This document shows, one piece after another, positions 14,365-26,000 of a DNA stretch of 36,348 nt. The stretch lies in the NCBI GenBank assembly GCA_024281315.1, contig JAJSAE010000031.1, positions 1-36,348 on the forward strand, in the 5' to 3' direction. Made by a program: the position numbers and the translations under genes. How positions within the stretch are numbered: the first letter of the stretch is position 1; the number at the start of each line of letters is the position of its first letter. Origin of the DNA: an archaeon. Lineage in GTDB: Archaea > Thermoplasmatota > Thermoplasmata > JAJSAE01. The notes beneath the pieces are model-generated. The model was not told where the DNA came from. It was given only the letters and a program-made list of their open reading frames with translations, and did not search any database.

Positions 14365-14842
14365 GTATCTCCAGCTGCTTAATCAAAGACTGGAGCGTCT
14401 TATGGCTGCCAGCCGCACCCATTATCTCGATCAATTCCTCCTCTGTTTTCATCCCGCCTTTAAGTGCCTCAATCAGCGCCCTGTTTATTTCAGAGGGGTT
14501 AAACTCCCTGTTTGCAATAGAGGCCTGAGACCTGCATAACTGAAGCTCCTGATAGAGTGCGTCTATCTTAGCAAGAAGTTCTCCTTCCCTATCATTGAGT
14601 TTATCACACTCCTTCTCCAACTCAGCAATCCTAGCCTCTAAGTCTCGGATATTCTCTGGAGAGGCATGGCGCTTTCTACCAGAAATGCTCTCATTCACCG
14701 CCTTCAGAACAAACTTGGAAAGCGATATGTCTCCGGCCATCTCCTTCCAGAGCTCCATGGTCTCCAAGTCAGGAAGATAGACATTAACTGTTCTATCTTT
14801 TATGGTGGCCGTCTTGCCCATGTTCTTCCTGCCACGGGGCAT
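14309..14842 (-). CDS. RHH-like/coiled-coil/winged-helix-like regulator
   Basis: The product has 177 residues. The N-terminal basic lead (MPRGRKNMGK) is followed by an RHH-like segment (TVNVYLPDLETMELW ... LSKFVLKAV, about 17-50), a coiled coil (about 62-105, Glu/Leu heptads) and a C-terminal helical domain (NRALIEALKGGMKTEEELIE) ending FGFVEFDGKYWRWVF. The layout and motifs match the gene at 12378, so the two are related. The minus-strand TATA CTTTTTAAAC (14863-14872) is about 26 nt before the ATG, again a leaderless arrangement. It diverges from the ATPase-nuclease at 14970 and may control it. A role as a DNA-binding regulator is inferred from architecture only. Confidence 0.75.
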   Translation of the reverse strand: MPRGRKNMGKTATIKDRTVNVYLPDLETMELWKEMAGDISLSKFVLKAVNESISGRKRHASPENIRDLEARIAELEKECDKLNDREGELLAKIDALYQELQLCRSQASIANREFNPSEINRALIEALKGGMKTEEELIEIMGAAGSHKTLQSLIKQLEILMDFGFVEFDGKYWRWVF

Positions 14843-14969
14843 ATTGCTAACAATGCACTAAAGTTTAAAAAGATATTGTTATGCAATTGGTAGAATGGTA
14901 GAGCCTATATCCGAAACCTTTATATGTTCCTGAAACATAATGCTTGTCAGACATACAAATGGTGTTCAC

Positions 14970-16346
14970 ATGAAGAAGTTTTACGACAGGAAGGAGGAAC
15001 TTGCGGCCCTTGCATCTTTGAAGGATGGAACCAATCTTGCGGTCATCTATGGCCGCAGAAGAATTGGGAAGACACGGCTGGTACTGGAGCATTTAAAGGG
15101 TTTGAGCTATCGCTATGTTTTCATCCCCAGATATCTGTCTCTCCATAGATTCCTGAAGGACTTAGCCGATGAGCACGACATTCCGGAGTTTGTCAGCCTG
15201 AAAGATGCACTTTCTCATCTCTTTAAAACATCTGAAAATGTCTTTATAGACGAGTTTCAGAACCTCAAGTACCTTGATGCATCCATATTCTCCAATATGC
15301 AGAGGATGATTGATGAGATGGATTTCAGCGGCCATAATGTGAATATCTTTGTAGCAGACTCTAGCCACTCCATGATGAGAGATATTTTCATGGAGCACTC
15401 CCACCCCCTTTACGGAAGGGCCCGCATCGCTATGAACATCCGTCCCCTCCCTTTGAAAGCTGTGACGGATATACTGGCCGATTTTGGTGTAAATGACTTT
15501 GCAAAGCAGATTGAGTTCTATGCGGTTTTTGGAGGAGTTCCGAGGTACTATGAGTATCTCAGAGGAACGGATAACTTTAACGAGGAGATGAGACGCCTTT
15601 TCTTCACGGAGGCCGCCCCGTTAAGAGAAGAAGGGAAGATAGTTCTTCTTTCTGAGTTTGGCGGAGAGTTCTCCACATACCTTTCTGTGCTTGATGCAGT
15701 GGCTCATGGGAGGAGGGCTCTTGGAGATATAGCGGCTGAGTTGAACCAGAGTAGCCCCACTGTGAACAAGTACCTGAGCACCCTGAGAAAGGAGTATAGC
15801 CTCGTTAGAAGGCTAGTGCCTGCCACAGAGCGGCCAGATAAATCACGAAGGGGACAGTATGTTGTGGATGACAATTTTCTATCCTTCTGGCTCCGCTTTG
15901 TAAAGCGATACGAGAACTACTACGAGCAGGGACTTGACGATATGGTGTATGAGTTCTTCCGCAGGGATATCAACTCCTTTGTTTCAAGGACATTCGAAGA
16001 GATTGCCCGGCAGACAATTAAAAGCAATGAGGAGTATGAGAGAGTGGGCTCATGGTGGAACCGCAGAGGGGACGAGATAGACATCATAGCCCTGAACGAA
16101 GGCAGGAAGGAGATTTTGTTCGGAGAAGTGAAGTGGAAGAGCCGACCTGTAGGATGGAATGTTGTAGAGGATCTGATGAAAAAGAGGGAACTGGTGAATT
16201 GGCACAAAGAGGATAGGAGAGAGAGGTTCCTGATGGTCTCAAAATCAGGCTTCACAAAAAGCTGCCTTGAAAGGATGGATGGCGAGGGGGTAATGCACTG
16301 GGATTTGGAAGATATTAGTGCTCTGTTGAAGCGATATATGAGATGA
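14970..16346 (+). CDS. Archaeal ATPase with DUF234 nuclease-like domain
   Basis: The product has 458 residues from ATG 14970. An ATG at 14940 is in frame, but the TATA CTTTATATG (14918-14926) predicts transcription starting near 14948, after it. The Walker A is GRRRIGKT (28-35) and the Walker B VFIDEFQ (91-97), typical of the archaeal STAND/AAA-like ATPase_2 family. A winged-helix segment follows (ALGDIAAELNQSSPTVNKYL, about 245-265). The C-terminal DUF234 region has the PD-(D/E)xK pattern DEIDIIALNE ... GEVKWKSR. Such proteins are very common in archaea and their function is poorly known; links to mobile elements or defence are suspected. It is complete with all visible motifs intact and lies inside the accessory island. 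It is divergent from the regulator at 14309-14842. Confidence 0.88.
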   Translation: MKKFYDRKEELAALASLKDGTNLAVIYGRRRIGKTRLVLEHLKGLSYRYVFIPRYLSLHRFLKDLADEHDIPEFVSLKDALSHLFKTSENVFIDEFQNLKYLDASIFSNMQRMIDEMDFSGHNVNIFVADSSHSMMRDIFMEHSHPLYGRARIAMNIRPLPLKAVTDILADFGVNDFAKQIEFYAVFGGVPRYYEYLRGTDNFNEEMRRLFFTEAAPLREEGKIVLLSEFGGEFSTYLSVLDAVAHGRRALGDIAAELNQSSPTVNKYLSTLRKEYSLVRRLVPATERPDKSRRGQYVVDDNFLSFWLRFVKRYENYYEQGLDDMVYEFFRRDINSFVSRTFEEIARQTIKSNEEYERVGSWWNRRGDEIDIIALNEGRKEILFGEVKWKSRPVGWNVVEDLMKKRELVNWHKEDRRERFLMVSKSGFTKSCLERMDGEGVMHWDLEDISALLKRYMR

Positions 16347-16774
16347 AAAAACAAGGCAATACCGTACCTTCGGGAGCCTTATAAACCAGATGCAAATCGT
16401 GCCTACATACCATCACAAACGGATACATAGCAACTATAACAACTTATTTCTTTACGCTTTTTTTACTGGTAATTTTTTCAAACAAAACTACATCTGCTAT
16501 ATTTGATATACTCAAACCATCGATATCCCACGGATCATATGCGTTAGGCATCTTGTTCAAGCAACATTTTATGTTCCTGCCAGACACACAAAAAACGGAA
16601 AACAATAAAATATGCCTGCTATATATACTATTCTTTGCCACGCAATACATCTCTACCTTCGGAAAACTGGTCAAAAAACTATAAAGGATATGTTTGCTAT
16701 AATCCACTGAGCAGGAGTCACATAAGCATGGGGGTAAAAAATGGAAAGAGAAAGATTCTGGTCGGAAAAAATAG
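16347..16774. other. AT-rich gap without a credible gene
   Basis: No gene is supported. The first 120 nt contain a short inverted repeat (AAGGC/GCCTT) and a T-rich run near 16456-16461 that could terminate the ATPase transcript. A minus-strand open frame through 16444-16935 extends into the IS-derived element and lacks a start signal, so it is not called. Confidence 0.5.
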
Positions 16775-16978
16775 TGTCCTATCCCGAAATTATTTAACGG
16801 TGCTCCTCGTGTCTTCATGAGGAAGCTAAACCAGAGAAAAATCCTTTGGATCATGAGTGAATGAGAAGCGCATGGGCCGATTGAATAGGTGCGTTGGATT
16901 ACGACCGAGCGTAGCGAGGGAGTGAGAAACGCCACATAAACCGAAACGAGGCGTGTAAAATTAATTCGGGATGCTACA
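16775..16978 (+). mobile_element. Short IS-derived element, copy 2
   Basis: It starts with the same TGTCCTATCCCGAAATTATT as copy 1 and ends TTAATTCGGGATGCTACA, an imperfect inverted complement of its start. An ATG at 16817 opens a 15-codon frame, MRKLNQRKILWIMSE, which resembles the beginning of archaeal IS transposases, then stops. A second block (about 16920-16961) matches the 3' part of copy 1. It appears to be an internally deleted IS (MITE-like). Both copies have the same orientation and bracket the 5-kb island. Confidence 0.6.
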
Positions 16979-17031
16979 GTTCGCCGCTGTTTTTCATGCT
17001 ATTTTTCTAAAGGGTGACTGTATACCGAAAA

Positions 17032-17070
17032 TTTAAATACTATCCATTTATTCCTTGCGTAAAGGGGGAG
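17032..17070 (+). promoter_or_regulatory. Promoter and ribosome binding site of the giant gene
   Basis: TTTAAATA (17032-17039) has an A-rich BRE-like stretch before it and predicts transcription start near 17062. GGGGGAG (17064-17070) then lies six bases before TTG 17077. The leader is thus only about 15 nt, just long enough to carry the ribosome binding site. This supports TTG 17077 over ATG 17122 as the start. Confidence 0.65.
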
Positions 17071-17076
17071 TTTAGT

Positions 17077-20000
17077 TTGCCTTTGGAACCGCATAATAAT
17101 CATGAGAAAGAAAAAACGAGAATGGAGTTTAGACAGCGCTATGTGGGAGTTAAAAAGAGTATAATTTTCTTTGCAGTTGCATCTGTAATGCTTATGCTTC
17201 TGACGAACTTCTCAGGAGCTGCACTGAATGAGAACAGCATAACCATCAATGTGGGGGAACTGCCCAGCGAACTATACAGTTGGGATAACTCTCTTTCTCA
17301 GACGGTGTCACTTACATTCACGAATATCACTGAATCAAGGCCCGTTCTTGTGGACTTTGAGTTTATGGGGAACTATATTAAAGATGACTTTGAGTTCTTC
17401 GATTTCAATGGCCTTTACGAGGGAGAAAATTACTTTATTCTGCCTCTTGATGTTTCGGATAATAATGTCAGTCATTCTTTCTACGCTGTTCAAGATCTTG
17501 ACATGCGTGTCTTGAGTATAGAAACCGGCGAGCCCTATTATGTCACCGATAACTGTACAATTCAAGGAGTAACATACAGCGGATGGTTTAACGGTTCCGG
17601 AATAAGCAATTATGGGGGGGACTACTATCCATTCGAAACCATGTTCACCATAAATAGCGAGGATAAAGAGCATTCGTTTAACCTCAGTGCCGAAGGCGAA
17701 ATGGCATATTCCATTGTCGTTGACGGTGAGATCGTGAAATATGATGTAATAAACGATTTGTCATCCCCCTATGAGCCTGTCTTCCCCACCCGCATACCTG
17801 CAGGGAATACCAGCATTATTCTGCGTTCTCTCACACCAACAAGGTTCAATGTAACCCTTTCGGATAATACCTCCTCCATATCGGAAGAAACTTTCAACGG
17901 CCTATCTGATTGGCTTGAACTTCGAAATATAAGACTTACCGATTCCCCTTCAAACTCAAGACAGCCCTCTGTGCTAGTGGATGATAATGATGTGGTTCAT
18001 GTCGTCTGGACCGATGACCGAAGCGGCGTTTCCGGAATTTATTATATGCAAGGTTCTCCAGAGAACGGTGAGATTAACTGGTCTTCTCCGGTTCAGATAA
18101 GCCCCGATGGTTATAACTCCAGTATGCCGTCCATTGCGTATTCCAATACCACGGGAAGCCTGCATGTCCTTTTCTCCAGATGTGACGGAAATATGTCTTA
18201 TCTTGGACATAGGAGGAGTCTTGACAGGGGTTACAATTGGAGTGAAACCCGCTGGTTGTATGACACCCACGACATTCCAGTAACAACGGACCCCTATATT
18301 GATCCCATTATCTCTCCGGTCATGGCAATAGACGATAATGGCAAGCTTCATGTCGCTTTCAGTTACGGTACATATGACTTGAGATTGTACACTGGAAATA
18401 TCATACAGATATACCCATACCCTCCAGTAAGGAACGGAGGTGTCGCTTATATGAACAGTACGGATGACGGCCTTACATGGAGCTCGGTTAGAAGAATCAG
18501 CGACGAACTCGGATGGACAACACAGCCCGTCTCCATTGCGGATGGGATTCTGTACCTTGCATACCCGGCTCTCTCGGACGATGGCCAGGATATTGTGATC
18601 GCTGTTAATGTGAGTGAGGACGGAGGCACAACATGGAGCCCTCTGGATGTAAAACATAACAGCGGCTCTGACTGCATATACCCAGATCTGTTTGTAGGAC
18701 CGAAACCGGACGAAAGGGCTTCTCTTGTGTGGAGCGCTAACGCCAGCGGTCATTATGAGATTATGCGGCAGTATGACATAGCGGACGGAGACGAGGTAGA
18801 ACAACTGCTGGTTTCGCATCCCGATGCGGAGTCTATTCAGCCAAAGATATCGGTGGACCTGAAAGACAATATGCATATGATATGGGAAGAAGTGTCCGAT
18901 ACCGGTCATTCCGTCCATTACAAGCGCTTTGATGCAGCCGGGACCAGTCTGACATATAAGACAACCATATCGGACTCTCTTGCAAACAGTACGGAGCCGA
19001 AAATCTCCGTGGATAGGAACGGTATAGCGCACTTTGTGTGGGTGGATTACAGAAACGGAGTTCCCGAGATATACTATGCAAACACCGGCACCCCTGACCC
19101 TGAAGTCGAAAATATATCTCTTTCCACGAGTGACGGAACGATTACATCCGGGGATGAGGTACAGATCACGGCAACACTGACAAACTCCGGTGATTCTGCT
19201 TCAGAGGATGTCTCTGCAGATGTGTATGTCTTTTCTGAACCGGAACTCATCGAAAGCATCCCGCTGGGCACTCTCAGTGCGGGAGAAAAAGTGGAAATCA
19301 ACACGACATGGCGAGCGGTTCCCGGGAACCATACGATTTTAATTGCTCTGGACAGAGACCACAATCTGTCTAACGGCGTAATTTTCAGCTCCGAGAAGCA
19401 TATTTTTGTCGATTCCCTACCAAACCCCGTTATCGACGCGTCCCAGAATTTCAAAGTGACTGCAATGTCCACGGGCAGCGCCAGATACACTGGAAGTATA
19501 GATATACTGGAGGGCGGCGCGGCGATCGCCTCCATCCCTATAGATAAAACCGGCTGTATGTCCTCATGGAATTTTTCCGATTTCGACCGACATGTTGGGA
19601 GGAACTACTCAGCAGAGATTTCTCTGAGCGCAGAGAGCAGCGGAATTGCTGCCATAACCATGGGTTTTTCGACAGGAACCGGATACGAAGAAATAACCGA
19701 AAGGCGGTGCGTGTCTGAGGGTGACATACTCTCTTATAAGCTTGATCTGAGTGATATTCTATCCCGACTGTCAGAGTTTAACGGCAGCTTCACATTTGAC
19801 TCGTCTCTTTCATCCGACCCTGATAACGACATAAGAACAACTCTCTGGGACTTCGAAGGCGATATTTCCCTCTCTCCACAGGAGACTCATTCCTTTGCAA
19901 GAGGGTATCATAACATTTCTCTTACCGTTACCGACTATCACGGCGCAATTTCTGAGGCCTATTTCGAGTTTGATGTGCAGGCCTCTTCCTGTGGTCAATT

Positions 20001-23000
20001 CGAGAACAATGGCTATTGGTATGAGCAGATTACATCTTATGCATTCGGACTTCGTGGTGAGGCACATGCCACACTGGTTAACGAGTCGGGAACATTCTAT
20101 GTTAACAATATTCTGGACAGCACGAAATGGGATAGCCAGAGCGAATTATCCTCCTCGCCGTTTACATATCCGTCCCTATCGGTTGACAGGAGAAACGGCA
20201 TGCTCTATGTGTCATGGTTGAACCTTAAAACATGCCATACATACGATGTTATGGCCAAATCCACCGCCGACTACGAATCCTGGAGTAACCCGATAAATCT
20301 CGGGGAGCTGTATAGAAAAATGCCGAGCCAGACCACTACGGAAATCACCGAAACCGGAATTATGGTTTATGTGTATTACATGCACGGCGTAAGCACATAC
20401 GAGGCGGACATGGACTACGATAGCGATGGCATATACGACCCGCAGGACCCAGCACCCGATGAATTCGATACCGCCAGCTATGTCGACTTCTCTGGCAATG
20501 TCGCCAACAGGACAGAGAGCGGTGATGTGGCGGTCAGCGTTGATTATCCTTCGGATGGACCTATCCCTACCATAGAGAGCATTCTGCCCTCAACGGGGCT
20601 CAACGCCAGTACGGGGGAATACTACGAGATCTCAGTTCAGAACTACAGCGGAGAGTTCCGGGCATTCATCAAGATAAAATATAACGAAAGCCAGCTGTCA
20701 TATCCGGAAGAGTACCTGAAGCTCTATTACTTCGACGGCAGCTCATGGCGCATCTGTAAAAATCTTGTCTCAGGAGATGATACGGGTGTCAATTCAGAGG
20801 AGAACATAGTTTGGGCCGTTGTAAGCCACTTTACAGTGTTCACGGCTGCGGACTCTACATCCGTGGATACGGACAGCGACGGCATTCCCGACTATTACGA
20901 GACGGAATACGGACTGGACTCTAATGCTGCAGACAGCACGAACGATGCTGATTCGGACGGACTCACTAATCTTCAGGAGTACTATCTGGGGACGGACCCC
21001 ACAAATTCCGACACGGATTCGGACGGACTTTCGGACAGTTATGAGGTTTACAACAGCTTTTTCTTCAAGCAGCTGGATATCGGTGAAAAATTCTATTCGT
21101 CCCTGAACAGCTGGAATACGGAACTCACAAACTTTCCTGCCGGTAATTATCACCTAACCTTCTCCGCTTATGCCTACCTGAATGCGAGCTATATCGAATG
21201 TATGGATGACCCGGTGAAGCTGAGTTATCTTGTGGGAGATGCCACTAATGCGACAATTTCGGATATCTCCCTGACCTATACCGGTGAAGTCCCTGATATC
21301 GGTGATACATTTGAAAGAGTAAACTTTACTTTTTCGGGTAATATGGTCCTTGACGACTCGAACGGGTTGTATCTTTCCCTTGTTCCGGAAAACGGCACCT
21401 TCTCGGAGCCGAGCAGGTTTTACATCTTCCTTGACGAACTCAGGATAGACAAGCAGTCGCTTGACCCCACAAACAAGGATACCGACGGAGATATGATTAT
21501 AGACGGTGTGGAGGTCTCCGTGGGCACTACCCCCGCAAGCCCGGATGCGGACAATGATAACATCTGGGACGGAGCCGAAATTACATACTGGACTACCACG
21601 GGCAACATGAGGGTACAGGATGCATATTTGAAGTGCACGGAAGCGGACTACGATAGCGATAACCTGACCGATGGCATGGAGATAATGCTCAACACTCTTC
21701 CCACGCTTGCCGATCCGGATGGCGACGGACTCAGTGATTTTGACGAAGCCGGACAGTATGTCCCCATCATGCATCTGCCGCCCGCTTCATCTGTTGATTT
21801 CACACTGCAGGAAAAGGGAGAGTATGCCATAAAACTTACATTGAGGGAACAATTAACCTACACCGTTTCTTCCGGTGATTATTCCACATACGCTTCGGTC
21901 CTGATGGCCCGGAATCCTACGAATGAAGTGGCCAGACTGGAAGCGAACTCTCTCTTCAAAAGCTCTTTTGACATGATAGTGTCTGCCGATGGAACTGCGC
22001 TAAATACTACAAATATCACGGATTGCAGGGTCAGTTCAGTGGATGTTGCAACATCATCTCCAACAGTATCTTCCACAACTTCAACATCTTGGACGAGTAC
22101 GGGCGCCCGCTTCCTCAGCGCTTATGTGACGCTTGACCCCGGATCATATCAAATAGCTCTGAACAATAATGGGCTCGATCTCTCTTTCGAGGACATAACA
22201 GTTTCAAAGCGGTGGTTGGACCCATTTAACCCAGATGTGGATAATGATGGTCTGCATGACGGGGCGGAAACGGCCCTTGGAAGCGATCCTTGGAGCACTG
22301 ACTCCGATATGGACGGAATTATGGACGGCGCAGAGGTCGGCTTTGACCAGAGGCTCGATAACGGAGACACGAATCCCGCAAAAGCGGATACCGATGGGGA
22401 CGGGCTGTGGGACGGAGATACCGTGACCGTTGACGGAGTAACACATTACGGGGAGCAGGCCTACGGGACATCATCGACTACAGCCGATACGGACGGGGAC
22501 GGACTCTATGACGGCTGGGAGGATAACAACGGCAACGGCGTATATGACGGCACAGAGGTGAAGGGAGAGGTTGGAGACTCCAACGGCAATGGTGGATGGG
22601 GAACATCCCCAACAAATGAAGACAGTGATTCCGACACCATGCCCGACGGCTGGGAGGTCTCGTACGGCCTTGACCCGACAGAAAGCTCGGATGCTTCATT
22701 GGACAGCGATAACGATTCACTGACAAACGCTCAGGAATACACGGTTGGAACGACCCCGCTGGACCCGGATACGGACGAAGACGGTGTTCCGGACGGCGAT
22801 GAAATTACCGGCACATGGTTCCGGACGAATGTCGAAAAGGGCGCAATTTCCTCGGTGAGTTACGGAAACGATAGCGACTGGATTCAGATCTCACGAAACC
22901 AAAACAGCAGCGAGTATGCGTACGGGCAAATAATCAATTTAGCGAATCCTACTTACAGCGAGATATTGAACGGCACGAAAAACATACCCCTTATAAATTA

Positions 23001-26000
23001 TGAAGATGGAGGCAGCCTGCTATTGCACTGGCAGGGCATTGGAAGCGAAGAAACTCTTATCTCACAGCCGCAGGAGCAAAACACAAGTTCCGTTAGCGGA
23101 GTAACATTTGCCCAGTCCTTCCGTTCAGGGGCTTCAATCTCCGCCCTCAGTAATATTAGTCTGAGACTTAAAAACAATATGACGGAAGAAAATGCCTCTG
23201 TTTATGCAGAGGTGCATGGAGATAGACTCGGTCTGCCTTCGGATACTGTCCTCTCCTATGGAAATATTTCGATTGGGAATGCCAGTGATGTTGCAGTCCC
23301 TCTGTCCGGCTGTATTTTGGAGCCTGACACGACATACTGGCTGGTAATTTCTTTTTCCGGACTCAATACTACAGATAGCCTATATCTTAATACAACGGAC
23401 GGCAGTTCATATACAGATGGAAAATTAGTCGAAAAGCAATCATTTACAACGCAGTGGCAAGACACGGACTCGGACATTTATTTCGAGATAAAGGGATTTA
23501 CCAGTATTGACTACCCCAACCTTTTCCTCTGGAAAGGGAGTTCTGGTATCCACATAGTCTTCAACAAAACAGCGAATATTACTTCGATAAGCGGCCCCGG
23601 CAGTGGTTACCACGAGCAGGAGCTCTACTTCGGCACCGACCCTTTCTCCAATGACACGGACTCGGACGGACTTCTCGATGGAAACGAGATCATGTTGGGA
23701 TTAAACCCGAACAGCGATGATACGGACAACGATGGCCTGAAAGACGCCGAGGAGATAGATTATGCTCTTGATTCGGATGACGACGGCTTCATCAATGCGA
23801 ATGATTCGGATTCGGATAACGACGGCATAATAGATGGTTTGGAAATCCTTTGGTACAAGGATACGGATAACGACGGCCTCGCAAATATGATTGACATGGA
23901 TTCCGACGGTGACGGACTCATAGATGGAATAAACGGTGCAGGGATGGGAGAAGACCAGAACTGCAACGGAAGAGTTGAGGCCGGAGAAACGAGCCCGATT
24001 GATGCGGACTCGGATAACGACGGCGTTACCGACTGGGATGAGCAGACCCTTGCTCCCTTCGGCTCTGACAGCGATGGTGACGGAATAATAAACGCTCTGG
24101 ATAGAGACAGCGATAACGATGGTGTGGTGGACGGTAATGAGGCAAGAGTTGTGTTCAGAACAAACGCCAAGTATGACAGCAATGGAATTGCTACTTTCAA
24201 TGAGAGCACATGGGTGCTCATTATTCTTTATTATTCAGAAGGGCGTTATATATGGGGGCAATCGAATTCTAGCCACATAATACTCACAGCTTTTATAGAT
24301 TTTTATTGTGAATGGGATCGAAGTACCTCACTAAATTGGTCTTTACATCCAAGTTTACTTGGAACAACTATTCATAATGAGAAATTCTACTATTTAAACG
24401 GGGAGTATTATCTTATCGAGAATGACGCAAATTCTACGACCCATCATTTTATTCGCACTAGTAAGCCGGATAATGTTCCAAGTAGTAACCGCCCAATAGT
24501 TGGTTTCGCTAAAAACATGGAGGAAACCCTCTTTTTCCCTAATACTGACGGCGATTCTGCATTGAATGTAATAGATAACGATAGCGACAACGACGGCCTG
24601 CTTGACGGCAACGAAGACATAAACGATAATGGAATTATCGACAAAAACGAGATGAGTCCTTATCTCAGAGATACGGACAGTGATGGACTTTCGGACCTTT
24701 GGGAGGTAGAGAACGGAACAGACCCCCTTGATATGGATACCGACGACGACGGCATATGGGACGGTTGGGAAGTCCGGAATGGGCTTGATCCCCTTGATTT
24801 TGATACTGACCATGATGGTCTATCAGACGGGCTGGAGCTTGGAATGACTTCCGCTGCGGTAAGGGAGTGGGGGACAGATATGACGGTCTTTTTCGGCGAT
24901 ACAGATCCTTCCACGACCACCGACCCATTAAATCCCGATAGCGACGGTGACGGCCTCTACGACGGCTATCAAACCTTATCCGTCGGTGCGTATGGCTGGC
25001 TTGGTCTGAAGAACGATATTCGCATCGGAGAGGATATAAACTGCAACGGCAGGGTGGACAGCAACGAAACGGATCCGAATATTGCCGACACGGATAATGA
25101 CGGCATTGATGATTTCCGTGATTTTCTTCTGTTAAATGCTCTGAATAAAACCGGTGACTTTGACGGCGACGGATTGAACGATTCCGAGGAACTTCTGGTG
25201 TATAACTCCGACCCGACTCTCACCGATACCGATGGAGACGGCACTGACGATTATCAGGAGGTTCTTATGGGAACCGATCCGGCGGACCTCGACACGGATG
25301 ATGACGGCCTGCTCGACGGAACTGCAACGCTATATTCCATATCTGACCCCTCCTCTCCGTCTCTATCCTCCCCCTCTATTGACCTGCACGATTATTTCAG
25401 AGAGAGCCAGATTGGGACCAGCCAGAATCTGACAGATACAGACGGCGACGGCCTCACGGACGGGCAGGAGGTCGGGCTTGACAGCAGCTTAATAATTACC
25501 GATGCCATGGCCTTGACTCTCTATTCTTACGAGTCTTTCTCTACCTTCGGGATCATTATAAAGGGGACGAATGTTTCGATGTTCAAAGAGGACGCAGACC
25601 CAGCCACTCATACCAACCCTCTTAAGAACGATACGGACGGCGACGGGCTTGCGGATGGATGGATAGATAAGAATAATGACCACAGTCTTCAGCCGTGGGA
25701 AGGAGAGGATTTGAATTGCAATGGAAAAACGGATACTGCAAACGATGTCTTCGTGGAAACCTCCCCCCTGTTGCCAGATACCGATGGTGATGGTCTGAAG
25801 GATTCCGTTGAGGTGAGGGAGGACACATACTGGTTTGACTGCAACAGCGATTCATTCAATCGTCCGCTTGTGGGCTACGCAGAGAATAACTATACACTGG
25901 CTGCCCTCGTTTCTTCGGACATCCATACAACGCTGGAAATAATGTCTCCGTTTGCTGCCTCTTTCAGTGTGAAGCCAGGGACTCAATGGATTATCATCGG

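Noticed and set aside
16444-16935. 163-codon minus-strand open frame
   Set aside because: It starts within the IS-derived element, has no promoter or ribosome binding site, an odd Cys/Phe-rich composition and no recognisable motif.
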